This document shows positions 50,698 through 59,096 of a DNA stretch of 64,000 bases, piece by piece. The notes beneath the pieces are model-generated. The model had not been told where the DNA came from. It saw nothing but the letters and a program-made list of their open reading frames with translations, and ran no database searches. Origin of the DNA: Aldehydirespirator sp965203635 (GTDB lineage Bacteria > Actinomycetota > Acidimicrobiia > Acidimicrobiales > Aldehydirespiratoraceae); the NCBI GenBank assembly GCA_965203635.1, contig OZ241903.1, positions 558,001 through 622,000 of the forward strand. Direction: 5' to 3'. Position 1 is the first letter of the stretch; every line of letters begins with the position of its first letter. Both the position numbers and the translations under genes were made by a program.

Positions 50698-52112
50698 TGG
50701 CTCGCTCCTACGGGGACTACTTCGATCGGGATGGGGTCGCGGCGGGTGATCTTGGACTCGTACTCTTGGCGGAAGCGGCGGATGGTTGACACCACCGGGG
50801 CCACTGCCGACGGCCCGAGGGGGCAGATGGTGGTCTGCCGGGGTGGGAAGGGCACGGCTTCGTGTCCGTCATGGGCGGCTACCGGGTAGGGGCCGGGGCT
50901 GATGTTGTCGCCGATGTCGAGCAGCAGGTCGATGTCGGACGGACGGCCCTCCCCGTCGAGGATGCGGCGCAGGATCTGTTCCAGCCAGGTCGTGCCCTCA
51001 CGGCACGGAGTGCACTTCCCGCAGGACTCGCGGGCGAAGAACTTCACTACCCGCCAAGCGGCCCGCACTGCGTCGGTGGTGTCGTCCATGACAACTATGG
51101 CTCCCGATCCCAGCATCGAGCCGGCCGCGCCCACCGGCCGCGCCTCGAGCGGCAGGTCCAGGTGCTCGGCGAAGAACCAGGGAGCCGAGCCCCCGCCGGG
51201 TATGAACATCTTCAACTCGTGACCGTCGCGGATCCCCTGGCAGAAGTTGTCGCCGTAGATCAGCTCCCGGAAGGTGGTCACCCCGTGCTCGACCTCGTAC
51301 ACCCCGGGGCGACGCAGATGGCCCGACACCGCGAACATCCGCGTGCCCGGCGACGATTCCGACCCGTGGCGGCAATAGGCCTCGGCTCCGTTGACCATCA
51401 TCCAGGGCAGGTTGGAGAGGGTCTCCACGTTGTTGACGATGGTGGGCTGGCCGTAGAGACCGACCGCGGCCGGGAAGTACGGCGGCTTGAGGCGGGGCAT
51501 GCCCCGGCGGCCCTCCAGGCTCTCGATGAGCGCGGTCTCCTCGCCCACGATGTAGGCACCCGCGCCCCAGGCCATGACGATGTCCACGGAGAAGTCCGTC
51601 CCACAGATGTCGCGCCCCACGTAGCCGGCCTCGTAGGCCTCGTTCAGGGCGGCCGCGATGCGCTCCTGGGCCAGGGCCATCTCGCCCCGCACATACAGGA
51701 AGCACTGCTGCAGTCCTAGCGCGTAGCAGGCGATCAGGCACCCCTCGATGAGCTGGTGGGGATCGCGCTCCATGAGCAGGCGGTCCTTGTAGGTCCCCGG
51801 CTCGCTCTCGTCGCCGTTGACGACGAGGTAGTAGGGATGCTTGCCCGGCGGCAGGAAGCCCCACTTGACGCCAGCCGGGAACCCGGCTCCGCCCCGTCCC
51901 AGCAGCGTGGCCGCCCGCACCTCGTCATGCACCGCGGCCGGAGTCGTCTCCAGCGCGGCCCGGAGACCCTCGTAGCCGCCGGTGGACTCGTACCGGGCCA
52001 GGGTGAACGAATCGTCGTACGCGAAGCGGCCCGTGATGAGCTTGGGGCCGTCGTTGTGCACATAGCCGGGCGCGTGCGCGATGTAGCCGTTCACAGCCAT
52101 CTGCTGATCCAT
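50694..52112 (-). CDS. nuoF: NADH-quinone oxidoreductase subunit F (second operon)
   Basis: A 472-residue NADH-oxidising subunit. GRGGAGFPAGVKWGF binds FMN/NADH; NGDESEPGTYKDR, AYIVGEETALIESLEGRRGM and GSGAIVVMDD are family segments. The [4Fe-4S] N3 ligands are ESCGKCTPCREGT with the fourth cysteine in TICPLG. It brings NADH electrons into the 14-subunit complex; the first operon has no such gene. ATG 52112 overlaps the nuoE stop. Confidence 0.95.
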   Translation of the reverse strand: MDQQMAVNGYIAHAPGYVHNDGPKLITGRFAYDDSFTLARYESTGGYEGLRAALETTPAAVHDEVRAATLLGRGGAGFPAGVKWGFLPPGKHPYYLVVNGDESEPGTYKDRLLMERDPHQLIEGCLIACYALGLQQCFLYVRGEMALAQERIAAALNEAYEAGYVGRDICGTDFSVDIVMAWGAGAYIVGEETALIESLEGRRGMPRLKPPYFPAAVGLYGQPTIVNNVETLSNLPWMMVNGAEAYCRHGSESSPGTRMFAVSGHLRRPGVYEVEHGVTTFRELIYGDNFCQGIRDGHELKMFIPGGGSAPWFFAEHLDLPLEARPVGAAGSMLGSGAIVVMDDTTDAVRAAWRVVKFFARESCGKCTPCREGTTWLEQILRRILDGEGRPSDIDLLLDIGDNISPGPYPVAAHDGHEAVPFPPRQTTICPLGPSAVAPVVSTIRRFRQEYESKITRRDPIPIEVVPVGASQ

Positions 52113-52717
52113 CAGCCCGCCGCCTCGGCCTTTAGCCAGACGGGCGCTTCGCGGGCCTGCTCGGGCGGGACGACCCCGGCGAGACGCTCGGCGGGGATCG
52201 ACTGCCGCACGGCGGAGAGTGCACCGTGGCGGGGAATGTCCAGGCGGCCGGCGCGCAGGTCGTCGACCAGCCGGTCGAAGTCGTCGTGGGTCACCTTCCC
52301 CCGGTAGCGATAGTTGACCTGCAGGCACGGCGCCTCGGTGCAGGCTGCGATGCACTCCGCTTCCTCGAGGGTGATCATGCCGTCGTCGGTAGTTCCTCCG
52401 ACCTCCACCCCCAGCGACTCGGCCGCATGGTGCAGCAGCTCCTCGCCTCCCCACAGAAGGCAGGAGATGTTGGTGCAGACGTTGATCATGTACGTGCCGA
52501 CCGGCTCGAAGCGGAACATCTCGTAGAAGCCGGCCGTGCCCTTCACCTCGGCCGGGGTGGCCCCCACCAGTTCGCCGACACGGCGCATGGCGTCGTCGGT
52601 CAGGTAGCCGTCCTGCTCCTGCGCGAGGTGCAGCAGCGGGATGAGGGCCGAGCGGGGCCGGGGGAACCAGCCGATGATCTCAGCAGCCAGCGCCTCGTTG
52701 GCAGGACTGAGCGTCAC
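52112..52717 (-). CDS. nuoE: NADH-quinone oxidoreductase subunit E (second operon)
   Basis: A 201-residue [2Fe-2S] (N1a) thioredoxin-fold subunit from GTG 52717, with GGAGG 7 bases upstream. Ligands: CTNISC, then CIAACTEAPCLQVN. N-terminal helical part LLHLAQEQDGYLTDDAMRRV, then VGATPAEVKGTAGFYEMF. Its GTG overlaps the stop of a 40-codon bridge from nuoD. Confidence 0.95.
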   Translation of the reverse strand: MTLSPANEALAAEIIGWFPRPRSALIPLLHLAQEQDGYLTDDAMRRVGELVGATPAEVKGTAGFYEMFRFEPVGTYMINVCTNISCLLWGGEELLHHAAESLGVEVGGTTDDGMITLEEAECIAACTEAPCLQVNYRYRGKVTHDDFDRLVDDLRAGRLDIPRHGALSAVRQSIPAERLAGVVPPEQAREAPVWLKAEAAG

Positions 52718-52836
52718 CGGCCCGCCTCCGGCATGGACAGGCGGCGGACGCCGGTGCTCGACTTGCGAGTGAGTAGGGCGAAGCCCGTGCGAGCAAGCGA
52801 GCACCGGTGGCCGTCGCCGGGACGTACGGGCCTCAC
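52714..52836 (-). other. Long hairpin and 40-codon bridging frame between nuoD and nuoE
   Basis: CCGGTGCTCG (52751-52760) pairs with CGAGCACCGG (52798-52807), extended by CTTGC/GCAAG, with GGGC-GAA-GCCC at the tip (52776-52786), the same core as the nuoF-nuoG hairpin. On the reverse strand a GTG overlapping the nuoD TGA opens a 40-codon frame whose TGA overlaps the nuoE GTG. Confidence 0.55.
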
Positions 52837-54152
52837 CGGTCGACCTCGCCCATGATCGGGTCCACCGAGGAGATGATGGCCACGCCATCGGCTATGAGGC
52901 CGTCCTGCATCAGGTGGGGCAGGGTCTGGAGGTTCACGAAGCTGGGCGCCCGCACATGCACCCGGTACGGCACCGACGTGCCGTCGCTCACCAGGTACAC
53001 GCCGAGCTCTCCCCGGGGGGATTCCACCGCGGCGTAGGCCTCCCCGGCAGGAACCTTGAAACCCTCGGTGAAGATCTTGAAGTGGTGGATCAGCGCCTCC
53101 ATCGATTCGTCGATGCGGGCCCGGGGCGGCGGCGTCACCTTCTTGTCCTGCGTCCGGTAGTCGCCTGAGGGCATCGCGTCGATGATCTGCGAGACGATGC
53201 GCAGCGACTCGCGGATCTCGTTGAGGCGGATCGCGTACCGGTCGTAGCAGTCGCCGTGGGTTCCCACGATGACGTCGAAGTCCACCTGGTCGTAGAACAG
53301 GTAGGGCTCGTCGCGCCGCAGGTCCCAGGCCATGCCCGCGCCGCGCAGTATCGGCCCGGTGGCCCCGAGGGCGACGGCCTCGGCGGCGCTGATGATGCCC
53401 ACCCCTTGGAGCCGCTCGCGCCAGATGGGCTGACCGGTCAGCAGCGTGTCGTACTCGTCGAGTCGGGGCTCGATCAGCTCGATCAGCTCCGACACGTCGG
53501 CGCGCCAGTCGGCGGGCAGGTCGGCGGCCACGCCTCCGGGCCGGATGTAGTTGTGATTCATGCGCAGGCCGGTGACCTTCTCGAAGAAGCGCAGCACCTC
53601 CTCGCGTTCGCGCCACCCGTAGATCATCATCGACACCGCGCCCAGGTCCATGCCGTTGGTGGCCATGAACAGCAGATGCGAGCTGACCCGGTTGAGCTCG
53701 CACATCAGCATGCGGATCCAGGTGGCCCTCTCGGGAACCTCGATGCCCAGCAACCGCTCCGCGGCCAGCGAGAACGCCAACTCGTTGAACAGCGGCGAGG
53801 CGTAGTCCATGCGGGTCACGTTGGTGCCGCCCTGGAGGTACGTGAGCTGCTCGCCGGTCTTCTCCATGCCGGTGTGGAGGTAGCCGATGACGGGCTTGGA
53901 GCGCAGCACGGTCTCGCCCGAGAGCTCCAGCATCAGCCGCAGCACGCCGTGGGTCGACGGGTGGGACGGACCCATGTTCAAGAGCACCAGCTCGTCGTCA
54001 CCGGGGTCGTCGGGGTCGCCGCCGATCTCCGCGGCCTCGGCCTCCGACATGCGCAGCACTGCAGAGGGCTCGCGCCGGCTGACCCGTTCTGCACCCGCAG
54101 CCGGAACGGCGACGGCCACGGCGGCAGGATCGTCTTGCTCGGTGACGCTCAT
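52833..54152 (-). CDS. nuoD: NADH-quinone oxidoreductase subunit D (second operon)
   Basis: A 439-residue subunit: NMGPSHPSTHGVLRLMLELS (quinone-site histidines and the HGVLR arginine), IGYLHTGMEKTGE, RMDYASPLFNELAF, HNYIRPGGVAADLP, ESPRGELGVYLVSDG. About 50 acidic/Ala-rich N-terminal residues precede the core. ATG 54152, 7 bases after the nuoC stop. Confidence 0.95.
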   Translation of the reverse strand: MSVTEQDDPAAVAVAVPAAGAERVSRREPSAVLRMSEAEAAEIGGDPDDPGDDELVLLNMGPSHPSTHGVLRLMLELSGETVLRSKPVIGYLHTGMEKTGEQLTYLQGGTNVTRMDYASPLFNELAFSLAAERLLGIEVPERATWIRMLMCELNRVSSHLLFMATNGMDLGAVSMMIYGWREREEVLRFFEKVTGLRMNHNYIRPGGVAADLPADWRADVSELIELIEPRLDEYDTLLTGQPIWRERLQGVGIISAAEAVALGATGPILRGAGMAWDLRRDEPYLFYDQVDFDVIVGTHGDCYDRYAIRLNEIRESLRIVSQIIDAMPSGDYRTQDKKVTPPPRARIDESMEALIHHFKIFTEGFKVPAGEAYAAVESPRGELGVYLVSDGTSVPYRVHVRAPSFVNLQTLPHLMQDGLIADGVAIISSVDPIMGEVDR

Positions 54153-54159
54153 CTCGGTG

Positions 54160-54648
54160 CTACCGGACGTTCGAGGCGGCCTTGAACTGGACGGGAATCC
54201 GGCCGCTGTCGTAGTCCTTGCGCAGCGGATGGCCCGACCAGTCCTCCGGCATCAGGATCCGTGAGAGGTCCGGGTGACCCTCGAAGGCGATCCCGAACAT
54301 GTCGTAGACCTCGCGCTCGAGGCTCTCCGAGCCGGGCCACAGATCGAACAGGGTGGGCAGGGCCGGGTCGTCGGCGGGAACCTGCACCCGCAGGCGCAGA
54401 CGCTCTCGCCGCTCGTGCGACATCAGGCCGGCCACTACCTCGAAGCGCTCCGGCTGCACCCCTTCGGGCAGACTCCGGTCGGCGCCGTACGTCAGGTAGT
54501 CGACTGCGGTGAGGTCGATGAGCTGGTCGAAGCCGTCGGCCCGGGCCGCCGCAGCCACGTCGAGCCATTGGCTCGGTGACGGGTGGATCACGGCCTGGCC
54601 GCGGGACGGCCGATCGCTCCCGACCAGGGCGCCGTAGCGCTCAGTCAT
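54160..54648 (-). CDS. nuoC: NADH-quinone oxidoreductase subunit C (second operon)
   Basis: A 162-residue NuoC of usual short form. Core: FDQLIDLTAVDYLTYG, then ESLEREVYDMFGIAFEGHPD, then RILMPEDWSGHPLRKDY. Overlaps nuoB by 8 bases. ATG start. Confidence 0.95.
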   Translation of the reverse strand: MTERYGALVGSDRPSRGQAVIHPSPSQWLDVAAAARADGFDQLIDLTAVDYLTYGADRSLPEGVQPERFEVVAGLMSHERRERLRLRVQVPADDPALPTLFDLWPGSESLEREVYDMFGIAFEGHPDLSRILMPEDWSGHPLRKDYDSGRIPVQFKAASNVR

Positions 54649-55240
54649 GCCCTCGGCGGATCGTGGCGGTCGCCGTCTGGCCGTCGATCTGTTGGACTGC
54701 GATGCCGGCGCCGCCGGAATCGCCGGCGGCCCGGCGGGCCAGCAGCTCCCCGGACATGATCTCGTGGTGGAGCGTGAAGATGGCGTGCATCAGCGTCTCG
54801 GGGCCGGGGGGGCATCCCGGCGCGTACACGTCCACGGGCACCACCTGATCGACACCTTGGACGATGGCGTAGTTGTTGAACATGCCCCCGCTGGAGGCGC
54901 ACACGCCCATCGAGATGACCCACTTGGGCTCCATCATCTGGTCGTAGATCTGGCGCAGCACCGGGGCCATCTTCTGCGACACCCGGCCGGCGACGATCAT
55001 CAGGTCGGCCTGGCGGGGCGAGGCCCGGAAGACCTCCATGCCGTAGCGGGCCAGGTCGTAGTGGGCCGCTCCGGTGGCCATCATCTCGATGGCGCAGCAG
55101 GCCAGACCGAACGTCGCAGGCCAGAGGCTTCGGGCCCGGGACCAGTTGACCAGGCTCTCCAGCTTGGCCGTCATGAAGTTGTGCTGGATGGCCTTCAAGC
55201 CGTCCTCACGCAAGTCGGCGACCTGATCGGAGACCCCCAT
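54641..55240 (-). CDS. nuoB: NADH-quinone oxidoreductase subunit B (second operon)
   Basis: A 199-residue N2-cluster subunit: FGLACCAIEMMATGAAHYD, GVCASSGGMFNNYAIVQGVD, VYAPGCPPGPETLMHAI. This is the ordinary bacterial form, contrasting with CANCGG in the first operon. It shares one base with nuoA. Confidence 0.96.
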   Translation of the reverse strand: MGVSDQVADLREDGLKAIQHNFMTAKLESLVNWSRARSLWPATFGLACCAIEMMATGAAHYDLARYGMEVFRASPRQADLMIVAGRVSQKMAPVLRQIYDQMMEPKWVISMGVCASSGGMFNNYAIVQGVDQVVPVDVYAPGCPPGPETLMHAIFTLHHEIMSGELLARRAAGDSGGAGIAVQQIDGQTATATIRRGHD

Positions 55241-55740
55241 CAGGACACCTCCGACGGACTAGGAACGCGGCCCTCAAGTCCCACCCGTCGAACCGTCGTG
55301 CGAGCAGTGCGGGCCGCGGACACGATCTCCTCATCGGACCCGATCTCCTCGGAGGGGCCGGCCGAGCGTCGGGACTTCGACGTCGGCCCCCATTCGAGTG
55401 CGCCGGCGCCGATCAGATACACGAACGACTCGAACACCGCGAAGCTGAACACCAGCAGGACGACGAGTCCGAACAGTCCCAGCCCGCCCCGGGCCACCGC
55501 GTAGGGGTAGAACAGCACGATCTCCACGTCGAAGACGATGAAGATCATGGCCACCAGGAAGAACCGGACCGGGAACCGCTCAGGAGTGTCGCGCGACGGC
55601 ACGATCCCGCACTCGTAGGGATCCAGCTTGGGCACGGTCGCCCTCCGCGGGGCCAGCAGACCCGAAGCGACAAAGCTCCCCGCCGCGAACAGCGCCGCCA
55701 GCGCGAACAGCGCGAACAAGGGGAGGTACTGCCCTAGCAC
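55240..55740 (-). CDS. nuoA: NADH-quinone oxidoreductase subunit A (second operon)
   Basis: A 166-residue three-span subunit: PKLDPYECGIVPSRDTPERF, then PVRFFLVAMIFIVFDVEIVL, FYPYAV. A 45-residue hydrophilic C-terminal extension is longer than usual. GTG start 3 bases after the stop of the upstream membrane-protein gene, so complex I and the cytochrome complex probably share a transcript. Confidence 0.95.
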   Translation of the reverse strand: MLGQYLPLFALFALAALFAAGSFVASGLLAPRRATVPKLDPYECGIVPSRDTPERFPVRFFLVAMIFIVFDVEIVLFYPYAVARGGLGLFGLVVLLVFSFAVFESFVYLIGAGALEWGPTSKSRRSAGPSEEIGSDEEIVSAARTARTTVRRVGLEGRVPSPSEVS

Positions 55741-55743
55741 CGC

Positions 55744-56775
55744 TCAGGCGTCCACTCGTGCTCCCGCCTCGCGCTGTCGCCAGGCCAGCTTGTCGCGCTC
55801 ATGCAGGAACAAGCACAAGGCCGCGAAGATGCACAGCGAGCCCAGGGTCACCAGGGCCGGCTTGAGGCGGAGGTTGCCGAGGTCGCGGACCATGATCACC
55901 GAGATCACCGGCTTCGACCCGTCGACGATGGGCCGCGGCGGGGGCTGGCCGGGAAGGAGCGCCTGATGGACCACTTCCTGGACCTGCACGATCCCGTAAC
56001 GGGTGGGATGGGTGATGGTGAGGGCGGTGCGTATCTGGGTCCAGATCCGGTCGAGGCGGTTCGGGTCGTCGGGCAGGCCACGCTTGCCGCCGACGGTGTA
56101 CGCGTCCAGCAGCTTGAAGTCGTCCTGGGCCGTGAACGTCAGGTCGGGACTCTCCAGCAGCATCGCCACCGCGGAGGCCTGGGCCTCACCCGCTTCGGCG
56201 CTGGACAGCAGCGTCCAGCCTCCGAAGTTCAGCCTTCCGGACGACTCGGCATCGGCGATCACACCGGGCGAGACGGCAGCCAGCTCCGACAGCGTGGTCG
56301 CCCGGTTGCGGGCCAGCTCGTCGGCCACGAACTCCTCGATCTCCTCAGCGTTCAGCCCTTCGATCTGATCGGGCGTGAGCGTGTCCCGGGTGACCAGCCC
56401 GAACTCGGCCTGGGCCACCGGATCGTTGGAGTCCAGGACGAGATTGAAAGCCGACGGCAGCTCACTGGCATCGGGCAACGTCGTGGCCTGCTCCAGTGCG
56501 GCCGCGTCGAGATCTCCGACATTGATCTCCCTCAGCTGCCAGGTGGGTGCATTGCCGGCCCAGCCGATCCCGTAGATCCACCAGACGAGGGCCATGATCA
56601 CCATCCAGCCGAAGAACCCGGTCACGGCGACGAGCGTTCCCAGCCGGGTGCCGGTGTTGAGCGCGAGCAGCAGCCAGACCGAGCCCATCAGCACGACAAC
56701 ACCCGCGAAGACCGCCATGAAGCCGCGGATCTCCGGGTCCCAGGCAAGCCCGGCGATCAGATCGAGCGCTTCCAT
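55744..56775 (-). CDS. Three-span membrane protein of unknown function, linked to the cytochrome bc genes
   Basis: A 343-residue protein. Two membrane spans at residues 17-40 and 46-70 (FMAVFAGVVVLMGSVWLLLA, GFFGWMVIMALVWWIYGIGW), a roughly 210-residue probably extracytoplasmic domain with acidic character, and a C-terminal span (PALVTLGSLCIFAALCLFLH). No heme, metal or nucleotide motif. Its place between cytochrome c and nuoA suggests an accessory subunit or assembly factor of the respiratory array. The start is duplicated 45 bases upstream. Confidence 0.75.
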   Translation of the reverse strand: MEALDLIAGLAWDPEIRGFMAVFAGVVVLMGSVWLLLALNTGTRLGTLVAVTGFFGWMVIMALVWWIYGIGWAGNAPTWQLREINVGDLDAAALEQATTLPDASELPSAFNLVLDSNDPVAQAEFGLVTRDTLTPDQIEGLNAEEIEEFVADELARNRATTLSELAAVSPGVIADAESSGRLNFGGWTLLSSAEAGEAQASAVAMLLESPDLTFTAQDDFKLLDAYTVGGKRGLPDDPNRLDRIWTQIRTALTITHPTRYGIVQVQEVVHQALLPGQPPPRPIVDGSKPVISVIMVRDLGNLRLKPALVTLGSLCIFAALCLFLHERDKLAWRQREAGARVDA

Positions 56776-56820
56776 CTAACTGGTCCCTTTCACCGCGCGA
56801 ACGGCGCCGAGCGCTTCCAT
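56776..56820 (-). other. Bridging mini-open-frame, cytochrome c to membrane protein (14 codons)
   Basis: MEALGAVRAVKGTS begins one base after the cytochrome c TGA and its TAG abuts the next ATG. The string GATGGAAGCGCTCG occurs at both ends, so the start of the downstream gene (MEAL) is duplicated with an in-frame insert. Confidence 0.45.
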
Positions 56821-56821
56821 C

Positions 56822-58090
56822 TCACAGGTTCCTCTCGAAGGCGACGATGGCGTCGATCTGGTCTTGGGTGAGTGTGGCCGGGTAGATCACCCCGAGGTCG
56901 TCGTCGGTGCGGGGACCGAAGCCCGGCATCTGCCCGTTGCCGCCCGAGCCGCCCCGGCCGTAGGTCTGGCCGATGCTCTGGCCGGCCGAGATGAAGTCGG
57001 CGTGCAGACCGGCCGTCTCGAACTGGTCCAGGGTGCTGCCGCCTGTGAGGTTGGGTCCGAAGAAGCCGCCGCCGACGTTGTAGGCGTCGAGGATCGGCCC
57101 GGCGTGGCCGTCGATGCTGTCGTCGCCGTCGGTGGTGGCGTCGAAGGACCAGCCGTAGGTGTGGCAGCGGGCGCAGTTGTAGGTGCCGCCCGCGGCCGGG
57201 TTGTTGAACAGGATCTCGCCGTATGTCTGGTAGAGCTCGCTGCCGGGCGCCTCACCCGAGGCGAGCAGCTCCAAGCCGGCCTGACGGACGGCTTCGTCGT
57301 TGCCGGCCAGCGACTCGTCGGCGGCCAGTGCCATGGCCCGGGCCTCCTCCACGGCGGCGTCGACCGCGCCCAGCCACTCGTCCACGGCGTCTTCGTCGTC
57401 GGCCCCGCCCAGACTGTCCAGGTATCCGGCGATCCCCTCTCGCACCCCCTCGTCGACGACCTCGCGCAACTCCGATTCGGGGATCTGGATCCGCCTCATG
57501 TAGTGGATGAGGTACTCGATCTGCTGGGGGGTGAGGGGCCCGCCGCCGGGTGCCCCCCATGCCGGCATCACGTTGTTGCGGCCGTAGTTGAGGACGTGGC
57601 GAACCTCGTCCTCGCTGTAGCGGGACAGCACGGTGTTGAGCGCCGGAGCCGCCCAGGCCACCGTGGCCACGAAGTTGCCCTCCGCGTCGGTGATGGTGAC
57701 CGGCGCGGAGCCGCCCGTGCCCTCGGCGCCGTGGCACTGCTGGCAATCGGAGCCCTCGGTGTAGAGCTCGCCGCCCCGGTCGGCGAAGATGCGGTCGGTG
57801 TCGGAGATCAGACCCTCGTGACGCCCGGGCTCGCCCAGCCAGTAGAGGGGCAGCCCCACCCCGATGATGGCCAGCATGGCCAGCCCGGCCAGCAGCGACT
57901 TGTCGAGCTTGGAGCCCTCCAGCTCCTCGTCCTCCAGGTAGGGCCTGCGGTTGGGAGCCAGCTCTATCTCGCTGCCGACCTCGTCGCGGGAGGCGCGCGC
58001 GTTGAGGATCAGGTACACGACGTACCCGACGAAGACGATGGCCAGGATGACGAACCCGATGGTTCTCTGCGTCGAGGCGGCTAGGAGCAT
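56822..58090 (-). CDS. Membrane-bound diheme cytochrome c of the bc-type complex
   Basis: A 422-residue protein. N-terminal span (IGFVILAIVFVGYVVYLILN) and a second span (LLAGLAMLAIIGVGLPLYWL) precede two cytochrome c domains. Heme motifs are CQQCH (SDCQQCHGAEGTGG) and CARCH (NCARCHTYGWSF). MPAW and MPGF segments offer the distal methionines. An acidic linker separates the two domains. The double-heme arrangement parallels QcrC of actinobacterial bcc complexes, though size and topology differ. It should pass electrons from the Rieske protein to a terminal oxidase. Confidence 0.88.
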   Translation of the reverse strand: MLLAASTQRTIGFVILAIVFVGYVVYLILNARASRDEVGSEIELAPNRRPYLEDEELEGSKLDKSLLAGLAMLAIIGVGLPLYWLGEPGRHEGLISDTDRIFADRGGELYTEGSDCQQCHGAEGTGGSAPVTITDAEGNFVATVAWAAPALNTVLSRYSEDEVRHVLNYGRNNVMPAWGAPGGGPLTPQQIEYLIHYMRRIQIPESELREVVDEGVREGIAGYLDSLGGADDEDAVDEWLGAVDAAVEEARAMALAADESLAGNDEAVRQAGLELLASGEAPGSELYQTYGEILFNNPAAGGTYNCARCHTYGWSFDATTDGDDSIDGHAGPILDAYNVGGGFFGPNLTGGSTLDQFETAGLHADFISAGQSIGQTYGRGGSGGNGQMPGFGPRTDDDLGVIYPATLTQDQIDAIVAFERNL

Positions 58091-58125
58091 GCGCGGCGAT
58101 GGTTCCTACGAATCGGATCGGTCCA

Positions 58126-59001
58126 CTAGTGGCCCGTCGCCTGGCCGATGCAAGCCGGCCCCTCGGCTTCCTGGCCGGTGGTGTTGGTGCCGATGGGCGG
58201 TCCCTGGATGATCGTGCCGGTGTCCACCACCAGTGACCCGTCGGGTGTGATCTCCATGGCGAAGCGGTCCATGCCCCGGGGTGCCGGCCCGCCCCTCTTC
58301 TCGCCCACCTGGTTGTACTTCGAGCCGTGGCACGGGCACTCGAACCACTGCGAGGTCACGCACTCAGGCACCCGGCAGCCCAGATGGGGGCACTTCTGGT
58401 ACAGCGCCACGATGCCACCGTCGAGCCCCAACTGGTGGCCCGCGGTCATCCCGGCCAGTTCGGGCCCCGAGTAGGCCGTGGCCGCCTTCTCCACCGCGCC
58501 GTTGGGGTACTCGGTGAGCCACATGCGGCCCTCGGGCTTGTACAGGAACCCGGAGTTGTCGCGGATCTCGGTCAGGAGATCGCTCACCAGGCCCACCTTG
58601 ATCTTGGAGCCGAAGCCGCTGCTGCCCTGAGGCCACAGGAAGGCGATGCACGCCACGCCGAACCCCGAGAGGCTCAGGCTCATCAGCATCACGATCGTCC
58701 GGTTGAAGAACTGGCGGCGGCTCACCCCGATCGTCTCGGGATCGGGCGGGACATAGGGCGCGGGCGGTCCGGAGCCCTCCGTCGGCGCCAGCGCGCTGCC
58801 GGCCCGAGCCGCGGCCGCGGCCTTCTCAACCTCCCGGCCGCTGGGCGGCGCCTCGGCCCGCAGAACCACCGACGACCGGTCCCGGCTGCGGGTCTCGCGC
58901 GACAGCATGCCGATGGCGGCGTCCGACTGGCGCCGGCGGACCGCGGCGAGCACCGCCACGATGGCCAGCACAGCCAGCACAGCCACAGCCACATAGATCA
59001 T
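58126..59001 (-). CDS. qcrA: Rieske iron-sulfur protein of the bc-type complex
   Basis: A 291-residue protein. An N-terminal span (residues 2-20) is followed by a long hydrophilic stretch, a twin-arginine-like SRRQFFNRTIVMLMSLSLSG at about 93-112 with a second span, then the Rieske domain: CPHLGCRVPE and CPCHGSKYNQVGEKRGGPAP. Two-span topology with an internal Tat-like motif recalls actinobacterial QcrA, in which the last span is followed by a Tat-translocated domain. ATG overlaps the stop of a 32-codon bridge. Confidence 0.92.
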   Translation of the reverse strand: MIYVAVAVLAVLAIVAVLAAVRRRQSDAAIGMLSRETRSRDRSSVVLRAEAPPSGREVEKAAAAARAGSALAPTEGSGPPAPYVPPDPETIGVSRRQFFNRTIVMLMSLSLSGFGVACIAFLWPQGSSGFGSKIKVGLVSDLLTEIRDNSGFLYKPEGRMWLTEYPNGAVEKAATAYSGPELAGMTAGHQLGLDGGIVALYQKCPHLGCRVPECVTSQWFECPCHGSKYNQVGEKRGGPAPRGMDRFAMEITPDGSLVVDTGTIIQGPPIGTNTTGQEAEGPACIGQATGH

Positions 59002-59096
59002 CGGTTGCCTCCTTGTACGGGGCAGGTGCCAGAGGCCGAGCGGCCCGTGAGCACAGCGAACAGGAGCGGGAAGCGAGCGATGGTTGCCACGGTCAC
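58998..59096 (-). other. Bridging mini-open-frame, cytochrome b C-half to Rieske gene (32 codons)
   Basis: GTG overlapping the cytochrome b TGA opens a 32-codon frame (begins VTVATIARFPLLFAVLTGRS) whose TGA overlaps the Rieske ATG. It reads through a copy of the dispersed repeat in the opposite orientation to other copies, yet the frame is still open. Confidence 0.45.
59032..59074 (+). repeat. Dispersed repeat copy between cytochrome b C-half and Rieske genes
   Basis: Begins GAGGCCGAGCGGCCCGTGAG, then CACAGCGAACAGGAGCGGGAAG. Opposite orientation to the surrounding operon. Confidence 0.85.
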
